A DNA stretch of 64,000 nucleotides from Candidatus Bathyarchaeota archaeon (GCA_026014805.1 JAOZHR010000029.1:1-64000); one strand, 5' to 3'; shown: positions 1 to 8,967, numbered from the stretch's first letter. Program-made: numbers and translations. The notes: generated from the sequence alone by a model not told the origin.

Positions 1-961
1 ATCGTTTCTTGTCTCGTGGTAGTGCAAGTACCCCATTTTCTCTCAGTTTTGAAGCGAATTGCTCTGAGGTGACTGGTAATTCGCTTACGTCGAAGTGAAC
101 TATATTTGTCTGCACATTCTCTAGCTCAATTGAGATACCATTTATCTGAGCTAATCCCTCAGCCAATGCCCTCGCGTTTTTATGGTCTTCTTCTAGTCTG
201 TCAATCATTTTTTCGAGAGCAACTATTCCAGGGGCTGCTATTATGCCAGCTTGGCGCATTCCTCCGCCGAGGATTTTTCGATTCTTTCGGGCTTTTTCTA
301 TGAACTCGTCAGTTCCAACGACGATCGATCCTATGGGACAGCTTAACCCTTTAGACAGGCAGAACATCAAATTATCAACATGTCTCGTAAAATCCTTTAC
401 GTCAACCTTCAATGCTACTGCAGCGTTGAAAATTCTTGCACCGTCCATGTAAAGCTTTAAACCAAAGGCTTTAGCAACTTTACTAACCGCCTTTATTTGG
501 TCAGGGGTGGTGATTGTACCGCCATACCTGTTATGGGTGTTCTCGATGCAGATCAACGCCATCTCTGGAAAGTGAATGTTCTTCGGCCTCATAGCCGCTT
601 CGATATCTTTTGGATCTAAGATTCCGAGGTCGCCTCTTACTGGCCAAGGTAGTAAGCCTGCTATCGCGGATAGTCCTCCAACTTCATACCAGTAAATGTG
701 GGATTCAGCTTCCAGTATTACGAGGTTTCCACGCTTTGTGTTACCCAGCAAAGAGACCAAGTTAGCTTGGGTTCCGCTAGCCACAAGCAGCGCTGCTTCT
801 TTGCCCATTTTTTTGGCAGCCATAATCTCAAGCTTGTTGACTGTAGAATCTTCTCTAAAGACATCGTCACCGAGCTCAGCCGCTTTGATCGCCTCCAGCA
901 TCTCATCGGTGGGCAAGGTTACCGTGTCGCTTCTCAAGTCTATAAATTCCATAGTCTTCAT
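1..961 (-). CDS. ltaA: Low-specificity L-threonine aldolase, 3' end missing
   Basis: A PLP-dependent fold-type I lyase that cleaves L-threonine or allo-threonine to glycine and acetaldehyde. My translation of the minus strand starts MKTMEFIDLRSDTVTLPT, the hallmark N-terminus of the family. It continues through a VASGTQAN region and a FCLSKGLSCPIGS segment whose Lys should carry PLP. The frame stays open to base 1, so the last residues lie outside the window. The ATG at 961 has a GGAG about a dozen bases upstream; an ATG at 952 or a GTG at 964 is also in frame. The family is seen directly; substrate preference is inferred. Confidence 0.85.
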   Translation of the reverse strand, partial: MKTMEFIDLRSDTVTLPTDEMLEAIKAAELGDDVFREDSTVNKLEIMAAKKMGKEAALLVASGTQANLVSLLGNTKRGNLVILEAESHIYWYEVGGLSAIAGLLPWPVRGDLGILDPKDIEAAMRPKNIHFPEMALICIENTHNRYGGTITTPDQIKAVSKVAKAFGLKLYMDGARIFNAAVALKVDVKDFTRHVDNLMFCLSKGLSCPIGSIVVGTDEFIEKARKNRKILGGGMRQAGIIAAPGIVALEKMIDRLEEDHKNARALAEGLAQINGISIELENVQTNIVHFDVSELPVTSEQFASKLRENGVLALPRDKKR

Positions 962-1099
962 CACAGCGCTTCTCCACTAACTTAGATGAGAATAAGAAGA
1001 ATTTGAACTTTGCCAATCCTAGTAATCAAGAATTAGGGATATTCCAGAGCCCCGTAACGTGATTCGGCTCTTTCTTAGCTTTAATAATACCTGTTCAAG

Positions 1100-1124
1100 T
1101 GCGTTGGGAGAGATTTGAACCCTC
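1100..1124 (-). other. Orphan tRNA 3' half (T-arm plus acceptor strand)
   Basis: Read on the minus strand this is a perfect T-arm, GAGGG-TTCAAAT-CTCTC, followed by CCAACGC and a discriminator A. The T-stem pairs five out of five with one G-U. No matching 5' half with D-arm and anticodon arm lies upstream in normal spacing. The best partner acceptor strand nearby is only a six-of-seven GTGTTGT about 80 bases upstream. It could be the half-tRNA scar of an integrated element, a decayed tRNA, or one half of a split tRNA. Confidence 0.4.
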
Positions 1125-1299
1125 ACCGCAATGAAAATATCCCCCAAACTCAGAAGCCACATAAAACATTTCTCCCCATCAAAAAAGAAGAGAATCGTAA
1201 ACAACACAAATCCTCTGCTAACAGCGACAAACACATATTTGGAGCCTAATAGGACGGTCTAGTCACTGTGCCGAGAAAACACACTCGACAAAACCAGAA

Positions 1300-1372
1300 A
1301 GCCGGGGATGGGAATTGAACCCATATAGAGCAGCTCTGCAGGCTGCCGCCTGAACCGTTCGGCCACCCCGGC
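1300..1372 (-). tRNA. tRNA-Cys (GCA anticodon)
   Basis: The complete cloverleaf reads acceptor GCCGGGG/CCCCGGC, D-stem GCC/GGC, anticodon stem GCAGC/GCTGC with loop CTGCAGA, variable TCTAT, T-stem ATGGG/CCCAT with loop TTCAATT, and discriminator U. A discriminator U is the known identity base for tRNA-Cys. CCA is not encoded and there is no intron. Confidence 0.97.
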
Positions 1373-1428
1373 AACAAAGAAAAACCTAGATACATCTAAT
1401 AAACCTAACCACTAGAAACAGGGCAGCT

Positions 1429-1833
1429 CTACTTCAAAAATTTTTGGTAATATTCTTGAGCCTTCTTCACCGCTCTCTCAGGAATCCTCATAATCAACTC
1501 ATAATTTATTTCAGGAGCAAACTTCGCACACTTGCCAAAATACTGCTTCACCTTTGCAGCGTCACCCTTCCAAAGCGCCAGCCCGCCAGCAATATGATAC
1601 CACACCTTTGCTGATCCACTATTTCCTTTCTTTTCAAAATCCGCCGCTTTTTTCACAGCATCTTCCAACGTCGCTTGAATCTTTCGTGGATCAAGGAACA
1701 TCGTATGCCTCAAAGCAGTGCACGCTTCTTTGTCGTCGGCGCAAATTTTTTCCAAATCTGTTATTTCCACTTTTTCAGGTTGTATCTCTTCTAGTTTTTC
1801 CTTCTTTTTTCTTTTAAAAAGCCCTTTCACCAA
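1429..1833 (-). CDS. Conserved-looking helical protein, unknown function
   Basis: A 134-residue soluble protein with a very basic N-terminus (KGLFKRKKKEK) followed by predicted helices. The stretch from about residue 60 to 110 has alternating Ala/Leu/Tyr spacing (WYHIAGGLALWKGD, YFGKCAKFAPE) that resembles one or two TPR-type helical hairpins. There is no signal peptide, membrane segment or catalytic motif. It stands alone between tRNA-Cys and the divergently oriented mre11. I do not recognise a named family, so no function is assigned. Confidence 0.7.
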   Translation of the reverse strand: MVKGLFKRKKKEKLEEIQPEKVEITDLEKICADDKEACTALRHTMFLDPRKIQATLEDAVKKAADFEKKGNSGSAKVWYHIAGGLALWKGDAAKVKQYFGKCAKFAPEINYELIMRIPERAVKKAQEYYQKFLK

Positions 1834-2011
1834 GTAACTCCCCCCATAAATGAAACTGTTGCCAGATTTACCTAAAAATCAACGAAAATAGATTTAAAGG
1901 TTTGGTAAGACCTCAGCAAAATAGATAAATCAACAAGCGAGAAAAATATTTTCACCTCCCTCTTACACTTAAAAGAAACAACATCGCTAAGAGAAAGGAG
2001 AAGAACGAAAG

Positions 2012-3220
2012 TTGAAGCCTTTGAGTTTTGTTCACGTGGCGGACATCCATTTGGGCTATACCCAATATAACCTAGAGGTAAGGCGTAGAGACTTCAATAG
2101 AGCCTTCAAAGAAGTTGTTGACAAGACACTAGAGTTGAAACCAGACTTCATGATAATCGCTGGAGACATTTTCCACCATGCAAGGCCCAGCAACGTCACG
2201 TTAGAGGCTGCAATCAAAAACTTTAGTCGACTTCGAGACGTAGATATTCCAATCCTAGTTGTTGACGGTTCTCATGATGCTGCGCCAAACATAATAACAA
2301 GCACAATTCTTAACCCGCTGGATGCGGCGGGCCTACTGTACTATTTGCCTCGTCACGAAGGCGCCTGTTGGCGAAACGAAAAATGTTACATCTACGGCAT
2401 TCCGAACTACAGAACCAGACGAAAAACGGAAGAACAACTTCCGCTTTTCTACGAGGAAAATAAGCCATCACCCGACCCCGCGTTGTTTAACATATTCGTT
2501 TTCCACATGGCGCTAGACTTACCCAGCGTCAAGCCACCACAAATGGAAGCAGAAGCTCCGCCTGAACTTTTACCAGAAGGTTTCAACTATTACGCGGGTG
2601 GACACGTTCACAAGCCATTTAAAAGCAGATTCAAGACTGGTACTTTAGCCTATAGTGGTTCTACCGAGACTGTTTATTATGATGATGCAAAGCTAAAGAA
2701 AGGCTTCTATTATGTGCAAGTAGACGAGGAAGGCAAAGCTGAACTTCAACACACAAAACTAGAGAGCCCCCGCCGCTTTGTGATCTTGAAAAACGATTAT
2801 TCCCACATGACTCCGGCGAAAATTAGCGAAATCGCGGCTCACCGAGTTAAAGAAAACGATGAAGAAGGCGCCATTATTGTTCCCGTTTTGAAAGGAGTTC
2901 TGCCCGCTGAAGCCAACCGAAGCCAGATAGACATTGCTCGAATTAGGAATGCGGCAGAAAAAGCACTTCTAGTCCATCCAATCATTCGATTAAATGAGGC
3001 AGAGGTGCCAGAAGCGGTTGTGCGCTCAATATTTGAAGGCGAGCTTAAGGACTTGAAAACTAAAGCTTTTGAATATTTTCTTCAGATATTTTCTGAGCGC
3101 TACTCAAGAGACGAGGCTGAGAAAATTGCGCGCCTTTCAGTAAACATCATCGAACCGCTAACTCGGAAAGATGAAGGCAAAGTAAAGGAGGCGTTGGAGG
3201 CGCATTCAGATGCGAATTAA
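2012..3220 (+). CDS. mre11: DNA double-strand break repair nuclease Mre11
   Basis: The nuclease half of the Mre11-Rad50 complex, which resects DNA double-strand breaks. Metallophosphoesterase motifs are in order: DIH (Asp11, His13), GDIFHH (Asp52), GSHD (87-89), a His in VFHM near 165, and GHVH (His198, His200). The canonical third motif is GNHD with Asn as metal ligand; here it is Ser87, while the catalytic His88 remains. The TTG start is chosen because AAAGGAG lies 12 bases upstream and the DIH motif falls at the usual distance from the N-terminus. It overlaps rad50 by 11 bases, so the two are translationally coupled. Confidence 0.95.
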   Translation: MKPLSFVHVADIHLGYTQYNLEVRRRDFNRAFKEVVDKTLELKPDFMIIAGDIFHHARPSNVTLEAAIKNFSRLRDVDIPILVVDGSHDAAPNIITSTILNPLDAAGLLYYLPRHEGACWRNEKCYIYGIPNYRTRRKTEEQLPLFYEENKPSPDPALFNIFVFHMALDLPSVKPPQMEAEAPPELLPEGFNYYAGGHVHKPFKSRFKTGTLAYSGSTETVYYDDAKLKKGFYYVQVDEEGKAELQHTKLESPRRFVILKNDYSHMTPAKISEIAAHRVKENDEEGAIIVPVLKGVLPAEANRSQIDIARIRNAAEKALLVHPIIRLNEAEVPEAVVRSIFEGELKDLKTKAFEYFLQIFSERYSRDEAEKIARLSVNIIEPLTRKDEGKVKEALEAHSDAN

Positions 3221-5291
3221 AGCCATAACTTTGGAAAACATCCGCTCTCATGCCAAATCCAGAATTGACTTTGAGAAAGGGTTTAACTGCCTAGTTGGGG
3301 GTCTAGGAACCGGCAAATCCAGCATACTTTACGCTATCGATTTTGCTTTGTTTGGCGACCCTTTGACGAGAAGCTATCATTATCTTTTACGTGAAGGAGA
3401 AAATTCGGGAAAGGTGGCAGTCGAGTTTCTATTGAATGGTAGAACCTACCGCATTGAAAGGGGATTGAAGAGACGTGGAAAGGGGATAGGCCAAGACGTG
3501 GAGCACCTGAAGTTTTACGAAGAAGACAATTTAATCGCCAGCATGAGAAATGAAGCTGTTGCGGAGCAGTTGAAAAGCATAACGGGGCTAGATAAGGAAA
3601 TTTTCCGTGAAGTTGTGTGGGTTAGGCAGGAGCATCTTAAGGAATTATTGGATATAGCTCCTCGAGAACGGCAGAAACGGTTAGACCAGCTGTTTGGATT
3701 AAGCGACTACGAGGTGGCGTGGAACAACATACGTGGAATTCAAAGAGAATACGAGGGTGAAAAGAAGGCTTACGAGAAGGACTTTGACGTTCTAGGAATA
3801 GAGAAGCTTGAGGCTGAGTATCATAAAGCTGTTGAAGAATTCTCAAATCTTGAAAATGAAATTCTTAACTTGACTAACGGGCTGCAAGAAGCAGAAACGG
3901 CTTTGCAAGCCGCATCTACCCAACTTCAGAACCTTGAACAACTGAGAAAACAAACTGAGGAATTATTAAGGAAAGAGGCTGAGCTTCAAACAAACACCGT
4001 AAACAGCGAAGACATGTGTGCAAGGCTTGCAAATCAGATTCAAAGAAAAATAGCGACTATTGGCGAATTGGAGCAGCGTTTGGAAGCTTTCAAAGCAAAG
4101 CTGAACTTGCAGAGAAAAAAGCTGCAAGAAATCGGTCTGGCTTCAGATTTGACAATTGAAGAACTAAAACACCAACTAACTTCCTTTGATGAGCAGATGA
4201 CAAGCATAAGAGCTGAACAGGAAGCGGCAAGAAAAGAAAACCAAGTCTCCAAGCAACGAGTCTCCAACCTCGCAGCCGAAAGCAAGTGCCCACTCTGTCT
4301 ACAGCCTCTTCCAGAAGACTACAAAGCACACATGCTAAAACATATCGAAGAAGAGAAGGCGGAAAGAGAAGGAAAACTCGTAGAACTGAAGAAAAACATT
4401 CACGAACTGGAAAAACTAAGAGACGTTGCAAACAAAGCAGTTTTAGACTTTCAATCATATACTCCCAGAATTCAAGACGTAAAAACGCGTGTTCTTGAAG
4501 AGATTGAGTCCAAGGAGAAACTGGAAAAAGAATTTGAAGAACACCAATTGCGAGAAAAAATGTTTAGGACCCAGCTTGAAGAAGCCCGCAAAGAAATCGA
4601 AAAATTCGACATATCAGAACTGGAAAATGCACGGAGCCTCCATAAAACCACATCTGAGCAATATCATACAATCAAAACAAGGCTCGAATCCAGTGAAAGC
4701 TGGAAAAAGGATACCTCCTTTAGGATTGAAGAGTTTCGCGAACGGGTTATGCACGCTCAGCAAAAGATTGAAAGAGTGAAAAAAATAGAGAAATTGTTGG
4801 AAATCCTTGATGGAATTCGCGATGCTTATAGAGGCATACAGCCCCAGCTGCGAACGGAGTTTGTCAGAATCTTGGAACGAGTGGTTCAGCAAGTGTTAGA
4901 CAGTCTTGTAGGCGAAGAAGACATTGCGTTGATCGCACTCATTGACGAAACCTACACTCCCTCTATTAAAAGCCAAGAAGGCCATGAACGGGAAGTCTCT
5001 TATCTTTCCGGTGGAGAACGCACCCTTCTAGCGTTCGCCTACAGGTTTGCTCTGGGTCAGCTTATTATGCAGGCACGAACAGGACACGGCTTGCAGATGC
5101 TCTTGTTGGACGAACCCACAGAAAGTCTCGGTAGGGAAGACCGTTCCGTTGACCGCTTAGCGGAAGCAATCGCACGTCTCAAAGCTATAGAGCAGATAAT
5201 CGCAGTCACCCACAATGAAGCTTTTGCAGAAAAAGCTGAGCACATAATAAGGTTGGCTAAGGAAGCTGATGTAAGCAAAGTTGTCGCTTAA
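3210..5291 (+). CDS. rad50: DNA double-strand break repair ATPase Rad50
   Basis: The ABC-type ATPase partner of Mre11. The Walker A motif is GGLGTGKSS (31-39). Long coiled coils (about 180-560) flank a central zinc hook CPLC (Cys360, Cys363). The signature motif LSGGERT lies near 598, and Walker B is MLLLDEPTES near 630. The length (693) is short for Rad50, implying short arms, but the hook sits in the exact centre as expected. It starts inside the end of mre11. Confidence 0.95.
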   Translation: MRIKAITLENIRSHAKSRIDFEKGFNCLVGGLGTGKSSILYAIDFALFGDPLTRSYHYLLREGENSGKVAVEFLLNGRTYRIERGLKRRGKGIGQDVEHLKFYEEDNLIASMRNEAVAEQLKSITGLDKEIFREVVWVRQEHLKELLDIAPRERQKRLDQLFGLSDYEVAWNNIRGIQREYEGEKKAYEKDFDVLGIEKLEAEYHKAVEEFSNLENEILNLTNGLQEAETALQAASTQLQNLEQLRKQTEELLRKEAELQTNTVNSEDMCARLANQIQRKIATIGELEQRLEAFKAKLNLQRKKLQEIGLASDLTIEELKHQLTSFDEQMTSIRAEQEAARKENQVSKQRVSNLAAESKCPLCLQPLPEDYKAHMLKHIEEEKAEREGKLVELKKNIHELEKLRDVANKAVLDFQSYTPRIQDVKTRVLEEIESKEKLEKEFEEHQLREKMFRTQLEEARKEIEKFDISELENARSLHKTTSEQYHTIKTRLESSESWKKDTSFRIEEFRERVMHAQQKIERVKKIEKLLEILDGIRDAYRGIQPQLRTEFVRILERVVQQVLDSLVGEEDIALIALIDETYTPSIKSQEGHEREVSYLSGGERTLLAFAYRFALGQLIMQARTGHGLQMLLLDEPTESLGREDRSVDRLAEAIARLKAIEQIIAVTHNEAFAEKAEHIIRLAKEADVSKVVA

Positions 5292-5312
5292 GAATAATCA
5301 TGGCGTTGTCAT

Positions 5313-6191
5313 ATGGTAAAAAGAGGTAGACAACTAGCCCTGTTAGAAGGCATTACAGCAGGCACACTTTTCGGCACGGGGGCAATATTCATCCGCCTTT
5401 TAACTGATATCAACGTTTTTTCAATAGCTCTTTGGCGGCTGATGATAGCCTCAGCAGCACTAGCTTTCATAATATTAGCGTTTAGGAGAAAACTAGACAC
5501 CAGTCTAGTTCGGAAGAACCTTAAACATTTTCTTGTACTCGGGCTGCTGCTGGGCGTTCATTTCATCCTTTTCGTTTCGGCGGTGAAAGATACAACCATC
5601 TTGAATGCAACGGTACTTGTGAATACAACGCCTATTTTTTCCATGATAATATCCACATTCCTTTACCGCATAAAACCGTCAAAACTGGCTCTGGCAGGTG
5701 TAATATTCTCGTTCATCGGGGCAGGGTTCATAGCTTATAGAGATGCTATGGCGGGAGATACTGCTAGTTTGATAGGAGATTTAGAAGCCACTTTGGCAGC
5801 CGTTGCAGAAGGTTTCTACCTTAACTATGGCAGAGAAAAACGCAGAAAGCTTCCACTCTTGCCAACCATGCTCTTCATATACTTGGCAGCAGCTCTTACC
5901 GTCGGCGCAACAACAGTCTTGACTGGAACAACCTTTGAAGTTTCAGACAGCTCAGGAATGCTTCTACTACTAGTAGGCTTTGGCATCTTCCCGACTGCAG
6001 TAGCTCACACCCTCTATTTTTCTTCACTATCCAACCTCAAGTCTTTCGAAACTGCCACTATGGCACTTCTTGAACCCTTGGGCGCAGTTCTTCTAGGTAT
6101 CGCAATCTTTGCAGAATTCCCTACGCCAGTTTTCGTCTTAGGCGCAGTTCTGGTGCTTGTGGGAATTTTCTCAGTAGCAGCAGGAGAATAA
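5313..6191 (+). CDS. EamA-family (DMT) transporter
   Basis: A 292-residue integral membrane protein with about ten hydrophobic helices in two repeats, the classic EamA/RhaT layout of the drug/metabolite transporter superfamily. The N-terminal repeat begins GITAGTLFGTGAIFIR, and the second repeat contains a typical family segment (FETATMALLEPLGAVLLG). It lies 22 bases after rad50 on the same strand and may share its transcript. The substrate cannot be read from sequence. Confidence 0.85.
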   Translation: MVKRGRQLALLEGITAGTLFGTGAIFIRLLTDINVFSIALWRLMIASAALAFIILAFRRKLDTSLVRKNLKHFLVLGLLLGVHFILFVSAVKDTTILNATVLVNTTPIFSMIISTFLYRIKPSKLALAGVIFSFIGAGFIAYRDAMAGDTASLIGDLEATLAAVAEGFYLNYGREKRRKLPLLPTMLFIYLAAALTVGATTVLTGTTFEVSDSSGMLLLLVGFGIFPTAVAHTLYFSSLSNLKSFETATMALLEPLGAVLLGIAIFAEFPTPVFVLGAVLVLVGIFSVAAGE

Positions 6192-6210
6192 TTAGAAGAA
6201 TAAGATGATG

Positions 6211-6501
6211 CTACTCTTCGATGCGCAGCTTCTTCTCTTTGATAACAAAAGCATTTTCTTTTCCAGCAATTACCCGAAATTCTTTCAATTCTGCCTTGTG
6301 TAGAAACTTGCGAAGAAGAGTTCGCAGATAGGACCGAGAAAACGGCTTCTCTTCCTCTTCATAGCTTAAGATTATTTCGCTGCCAGTCATATCAACTTCT
6401 ATCTCTTCTAGTTTTTCTTCAAGGAAGTCGGCTAGTTCTTTCACCGTGTCACCATCGACACTCTTGCGCAACTCCGAGATTTCAATAGGAATTTTCGTCA
6501 T
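6211..6501 (-). CDS. Ribosomal protein eL22 (L22e) homologue
   Basis: A 96-residue protein matching the eukaryotic large-subunit protein eL22 along most of its length. It has an N-terminal strand-helix unit (VDGDTVKELADFLEEKL), a strand (EIILSYEEEEKPFS), the diagnostic segment FSRSYLRTLLRKFLHK that parallels FSKRYLKYLTKKYLKK of human RPL22, a final strand, and a charged tail. The start is the internal ATG at 6501, because GGAGGGAG lies 7-10 bases upstream; a longer open frame reads back into the PhoU-like gene. It sits 16 bases after that gene in one operon. The homology is my recollection of the family, not a search. Confidence 0.72.
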   Translation of the reverse strand: MTKIPIEISELRKSVDGDTVKELADFLEEKLEEIEVDMTGSEIILSYEEEEKPFSRSYLRTLLRKFLHKAELKEFRVIAGKENAFVIKEKKLRIEE

Positions 6502-6517
6502 ATTTTTCTCCCTCCTG

Positions 6518-7177
6518 TCAACGTCTAACAATAATAATTCTGGTTTGATCGCAATCATCTCCGCAAGAATCAGCCACAGTTTCAATTGCTTCGAAGAGTT
6601 GGCTTGCTAAAACGGCTATTCCCGCTTTCAGTTTTGCCTCTTCAACGAGCAGTTGACGAGCGTTCTCATGTAAATCATCAACTTTCTCTTCATGTCGTTC
6701 TACTTCATCAGCTGCCTTCAAAGCATCTTCTGGCTTAATGACCATTTTATTGATACTTCTTTGAAGCGATAAAGCGCACTCTTTGAGACCTTTAGCCATT
6801 TCTATAAAGGCTTTCTTCAAACTCTGTGGAACCTCCTCCATTGGAAGTACATTTAGCAACCTTGTAGCTTCTCTACACCAATCTGCTACCATATCCACTC
6901 GCTTCATCAGATGCATCAAGTCTTCCCTATCTGAAGAGGGCAACTCGCCCTGAGCCAACTCGTCCATAAAGTTCCTCCCTAGAGTATCTGCTTCTCTTTC
7001 AGCGTTTGTAATATTGTCAATAAGCGATTTTGCTTCTTTTGTCTTGCTCAAAACAGCTGCTTCCACTGCTTTTTCCAAGTCGTCTACAATGGACATTGTT
7101 GTTGTAAGGTGGCGCCGCATTGTATTTAATGCATTAGTCTCTCGATGTTTTTGGAACCAGTCTAGTAATTCACTCAT
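6518..7177 (-). CDS. PhoU-like / DUF47 family protein
   Basis: An all-helical protein of about 219 residues. It opens with a MSELLDWFQKHRETN-type sequence and has repeated acidic helices rich in Glu/Asp (NAEREADTLGR, DEVERHEEKVDDLHENARQLL). This is the pattern of the DUF47/TIGR00153 group, PhoU relatives that bind metals and often sit next to phosphate transporters. No Pit transporter is adjacent here; instead an eL22-like gene follows. The ATG at 7177 fits the family better than the TTG two codons upstream. Confidence 0.8.
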   Translation of the reverse strand: MSELLDWFQKHRETNALNTMRRHLTTTMSIVDDLEKAVEAAVLSKTKEAKSLIDNITNAEREADTLGRNFMDELAQGELPSSDREDLMHLMKRVDMVADWCREATRLLNVLPMEEVPQSLKKAFIEMAKGLKECALSLQRSINKMVIKPEDALKAADEVERHEEKVDDLHENARQLLVEEAKLKAGIAVLASQLFEAIETVADSCGDDCDQTRIIIVRR

Positions 7178-7364
7178 TAGCAAGCAATCCTAGACGCTTT
7201 TTGCAATCTCTGAACTATTTCAGCCAGTCCTTATTAACACTTTTTTATTCACAACTAGCTAGTGGCAAAGAATTCGTGTCAGATCGTCCGTCGAGAGCTT
7301 TATCACAGCAATGCTCATATGACTCTCTCGCTCATCATCCAAAGGCAATGAGGTGTTTTCAAGC

Positions 7365-8117
7365 TTAAGGATTTTGCGCTCTGAACTCCAATCGTTCTAC
7401 GCCTTTTCCCTTAGAAGAACGCCCCAGAATCTTTATGAAGTCAAGCTCACCAGTGGTTCTAACATGTGTTCCACCGCAAGCACACGCATGTAAACCCTTA
7501 ACCTCAACAATCCGCACTTGTGAAATGTTGGATGGAAGTGTTTTCAGGTTTTCATGAAATTTCTCAACATATTTTTCTGCTTCATCACGGTTCATAATAA
7601 TTATTTCGACAGCTCTATTTTCTCTAACCATGCTGTTGGCAACGTCTTCAATTTTTTGAAACATTGGCCTTAACGAACTTGCTAAAGCTAGGTCTAGACG
7701 CGCTTTGTCGACATCAAGTCCTGAACCTACGATTTTTACAGGACTGCTAAGAACACATCTTACTGCTTCTGCCATTAAATGAGCTGCGGTGTGGTTTTTC
7801 ATCAAAGAATACCGACGGTTCCAGTCAATGACCCCTTTAATCACTTCACCTTGCTTAATCTCACCAACCATGTTGTCCGCTAGATGCAAAATCCGACCTC
7901 TATTCCATTGAACTTCTGCAACGTCAGCCCTGCAATTTTCTCCTTCAATCATGCCCTTGTCTGAAGGTTGACCCCCACCAGTCGGATAAAAGGTCGTATT
8001 CTCAAGAATTATGCCTACCAATCCATTGTCTCTGGCAACTTGAAGAATTTTGGCTTCGAACTCACGCAAATAAGCATCACCATAGTAAAGAAGCTTTGTT
8101 ACTGGAATCTTTCCCAT
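7365..8117 (-). CDS. alaX: Alanyl-tRNA editing protein AlaX
   Basis: A trans-acting editing domain that deacylates Ser-tRNA(Ala) or Gly-tRNA(Ala). It has the family motifs PTGGGQPSDKG (about 47-57), HTAAHL (metal-binding histidines) and a C-terminal CACGGTHVRTTGEL providing Cys and His for zinc. At 250 residues it matches the medium-length AlaX class with an N-terminal beta-barrel. It is monocistronic in appearance. Confidence 0.93.
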   Translation of the reverse strand: MGKIPVTKLLYYGDAYLREFEAKILQVARDNGLVGIILENTTFYPTGGGQPSDKGMIEGENCRADVAEVQWNRGRILHLADNMVGEIKQGEVIKGVIDWNRRYSLMKNHTAAHLMAEAVRCVLSSPVKIVGSGLDVDKARLDLALASSLRPMFQKIEDVANSMVRENRAVEIIIMNRDEAEKYVEKFHENLKTLPSNISQVRIVEVKGLHACACGGTHVRTTGELDFIKILGRSSKGKGVERLEFRAQNP

Positions 8118-8209
8118 CCGATTTCACCACAAGATACTCATTTCATTTAGAAAGTAAAATATTCTCCAACTTATATAACACATTCACTCAACTCCAGCGA
8201 GGAAAAAAC

Positions 8210-8347
8210 ATGGAGCTTATGAAAACACTGGCAAAGGGGCTAGACGGAACGCTTGGGGGCCTCCCGCCAAAAAGCATCATTCTAATTATGGGTGAACCCG
8301 CGCGCGCTAGTTGTCGAGACAGCCATAAGAATATAGCATGGCACTGA
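8210..8347 (+). pseudogene. Truncated KaiC/RadA-like ATPase N-terminus
   Basis: A 45-codon ORF preceded by a TATA-like TTATATAA (8171-8178) and a CGAGGA site. Its protein reads LDGTLGGLPPKSIILIMGEP, the usual lead-in to the Walker A loop of archaeal KaiC/RAD55-type ATPases. The sequence then leaves the family exactly where GSGKT should follow and ends at a TGA. I read it as the 5' end of a deleted ATPase gene joined to unrelated DNA. The promoter and SD may now serve the nitroreductase that starts inside it. Confidence 0.5.
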
Positions 8348-8355
8348 GGCTGAAA

Positions 8356-8880
8356 ATGATGGATGTGTTCGAAGCCATAAGAAACAGAAGAAGCATCCGC
8401 GCTTTTGAAAGAAAAATAGTATCTAAAGAACAAGTTGAATGGCTTATTGACGCTGCAAGACATGCACCTTCAGCAGGCAACATTCAACCCTGGGAATTCG
8501 TTATAGTGAGAAACCCTAAGATAAAGAAGCAGCTCTCAGCCGCCGCTTTAAACCAAACTTTCATTGAAGAAGCCCCAGTTGTAATAGTGGTTTGTGCAAA
8601 CGAAGTGCGTTCTAGCCAAGGTTATGGACAACGCGGGGCGAACCTTTACTGCATACAAGACACCGCTGCAGCTACAGAAAACCTGTTATTAGCAGCTTAT
8701 GCCATGGGACTTGGTGCTTGTTGGGTTGGGGCTTTTCGAGAAAAAATCGTAAGAAAAGCTTTAAACACCCCTGACCACGTGAGACCAGTTGCAATAATTC
8801 CAGTTGGACACCCCTCAGAAAAACCGACACCTCGGAGAAGAAGACATATCCAAGAGATTGTTCATCTAGAAACGTTTTGA
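8356..8880 (+). CDS. Nitroreductase-family FMN oxidoreductase
   Basis: A 174-residue flavoprotein of the nitroreductase fold. Family hallmarks are VFEAIRNRRSIRAF at the N-terminus, the FMN-contacting HAPSAGNIQPWEF segment, and AAATENLLLAAYAMGLGACWVG in the middle. The ATG at 8356 has GAGG six bases upstream and gives the usual family start; an in-frame ATG at 8338 would add six residues. It probably dimerises and uses NAD(P)H. The substrate is unknown. Confidence 0.85.
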   Translation: MMDVFEAIRNRRSIRAFERKIVSKEQVEWLIDAARHAPSAGNIQPWEFVIVRNPKIKKQLSAAALNQTFIEEAPVVIVVCANEVRSSQGYGQRGANLYCIQDTAAATENLLLAAYAMGLGACWVGAFREKIVRKALNTPDHVRPVAIIPVGHPSEKPTPRRRRHIQEIVHLETF

Positions 8881-8967
8881 ACTGGTCAACTATATTTATG
8901 GCATGCATCGCACAGGATGGTTTAGATTTAATAGCTTGCCTTGTGAAGTTAACCAGAGGAAGTCTAT

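Noticed and set aside
1019-1234. 71-codon minus-strand ORF
   Set aside because: It runs over the orphan tRNA half and a hairpin; no SD, no family, and the residues are typical of a translated noncoding region.
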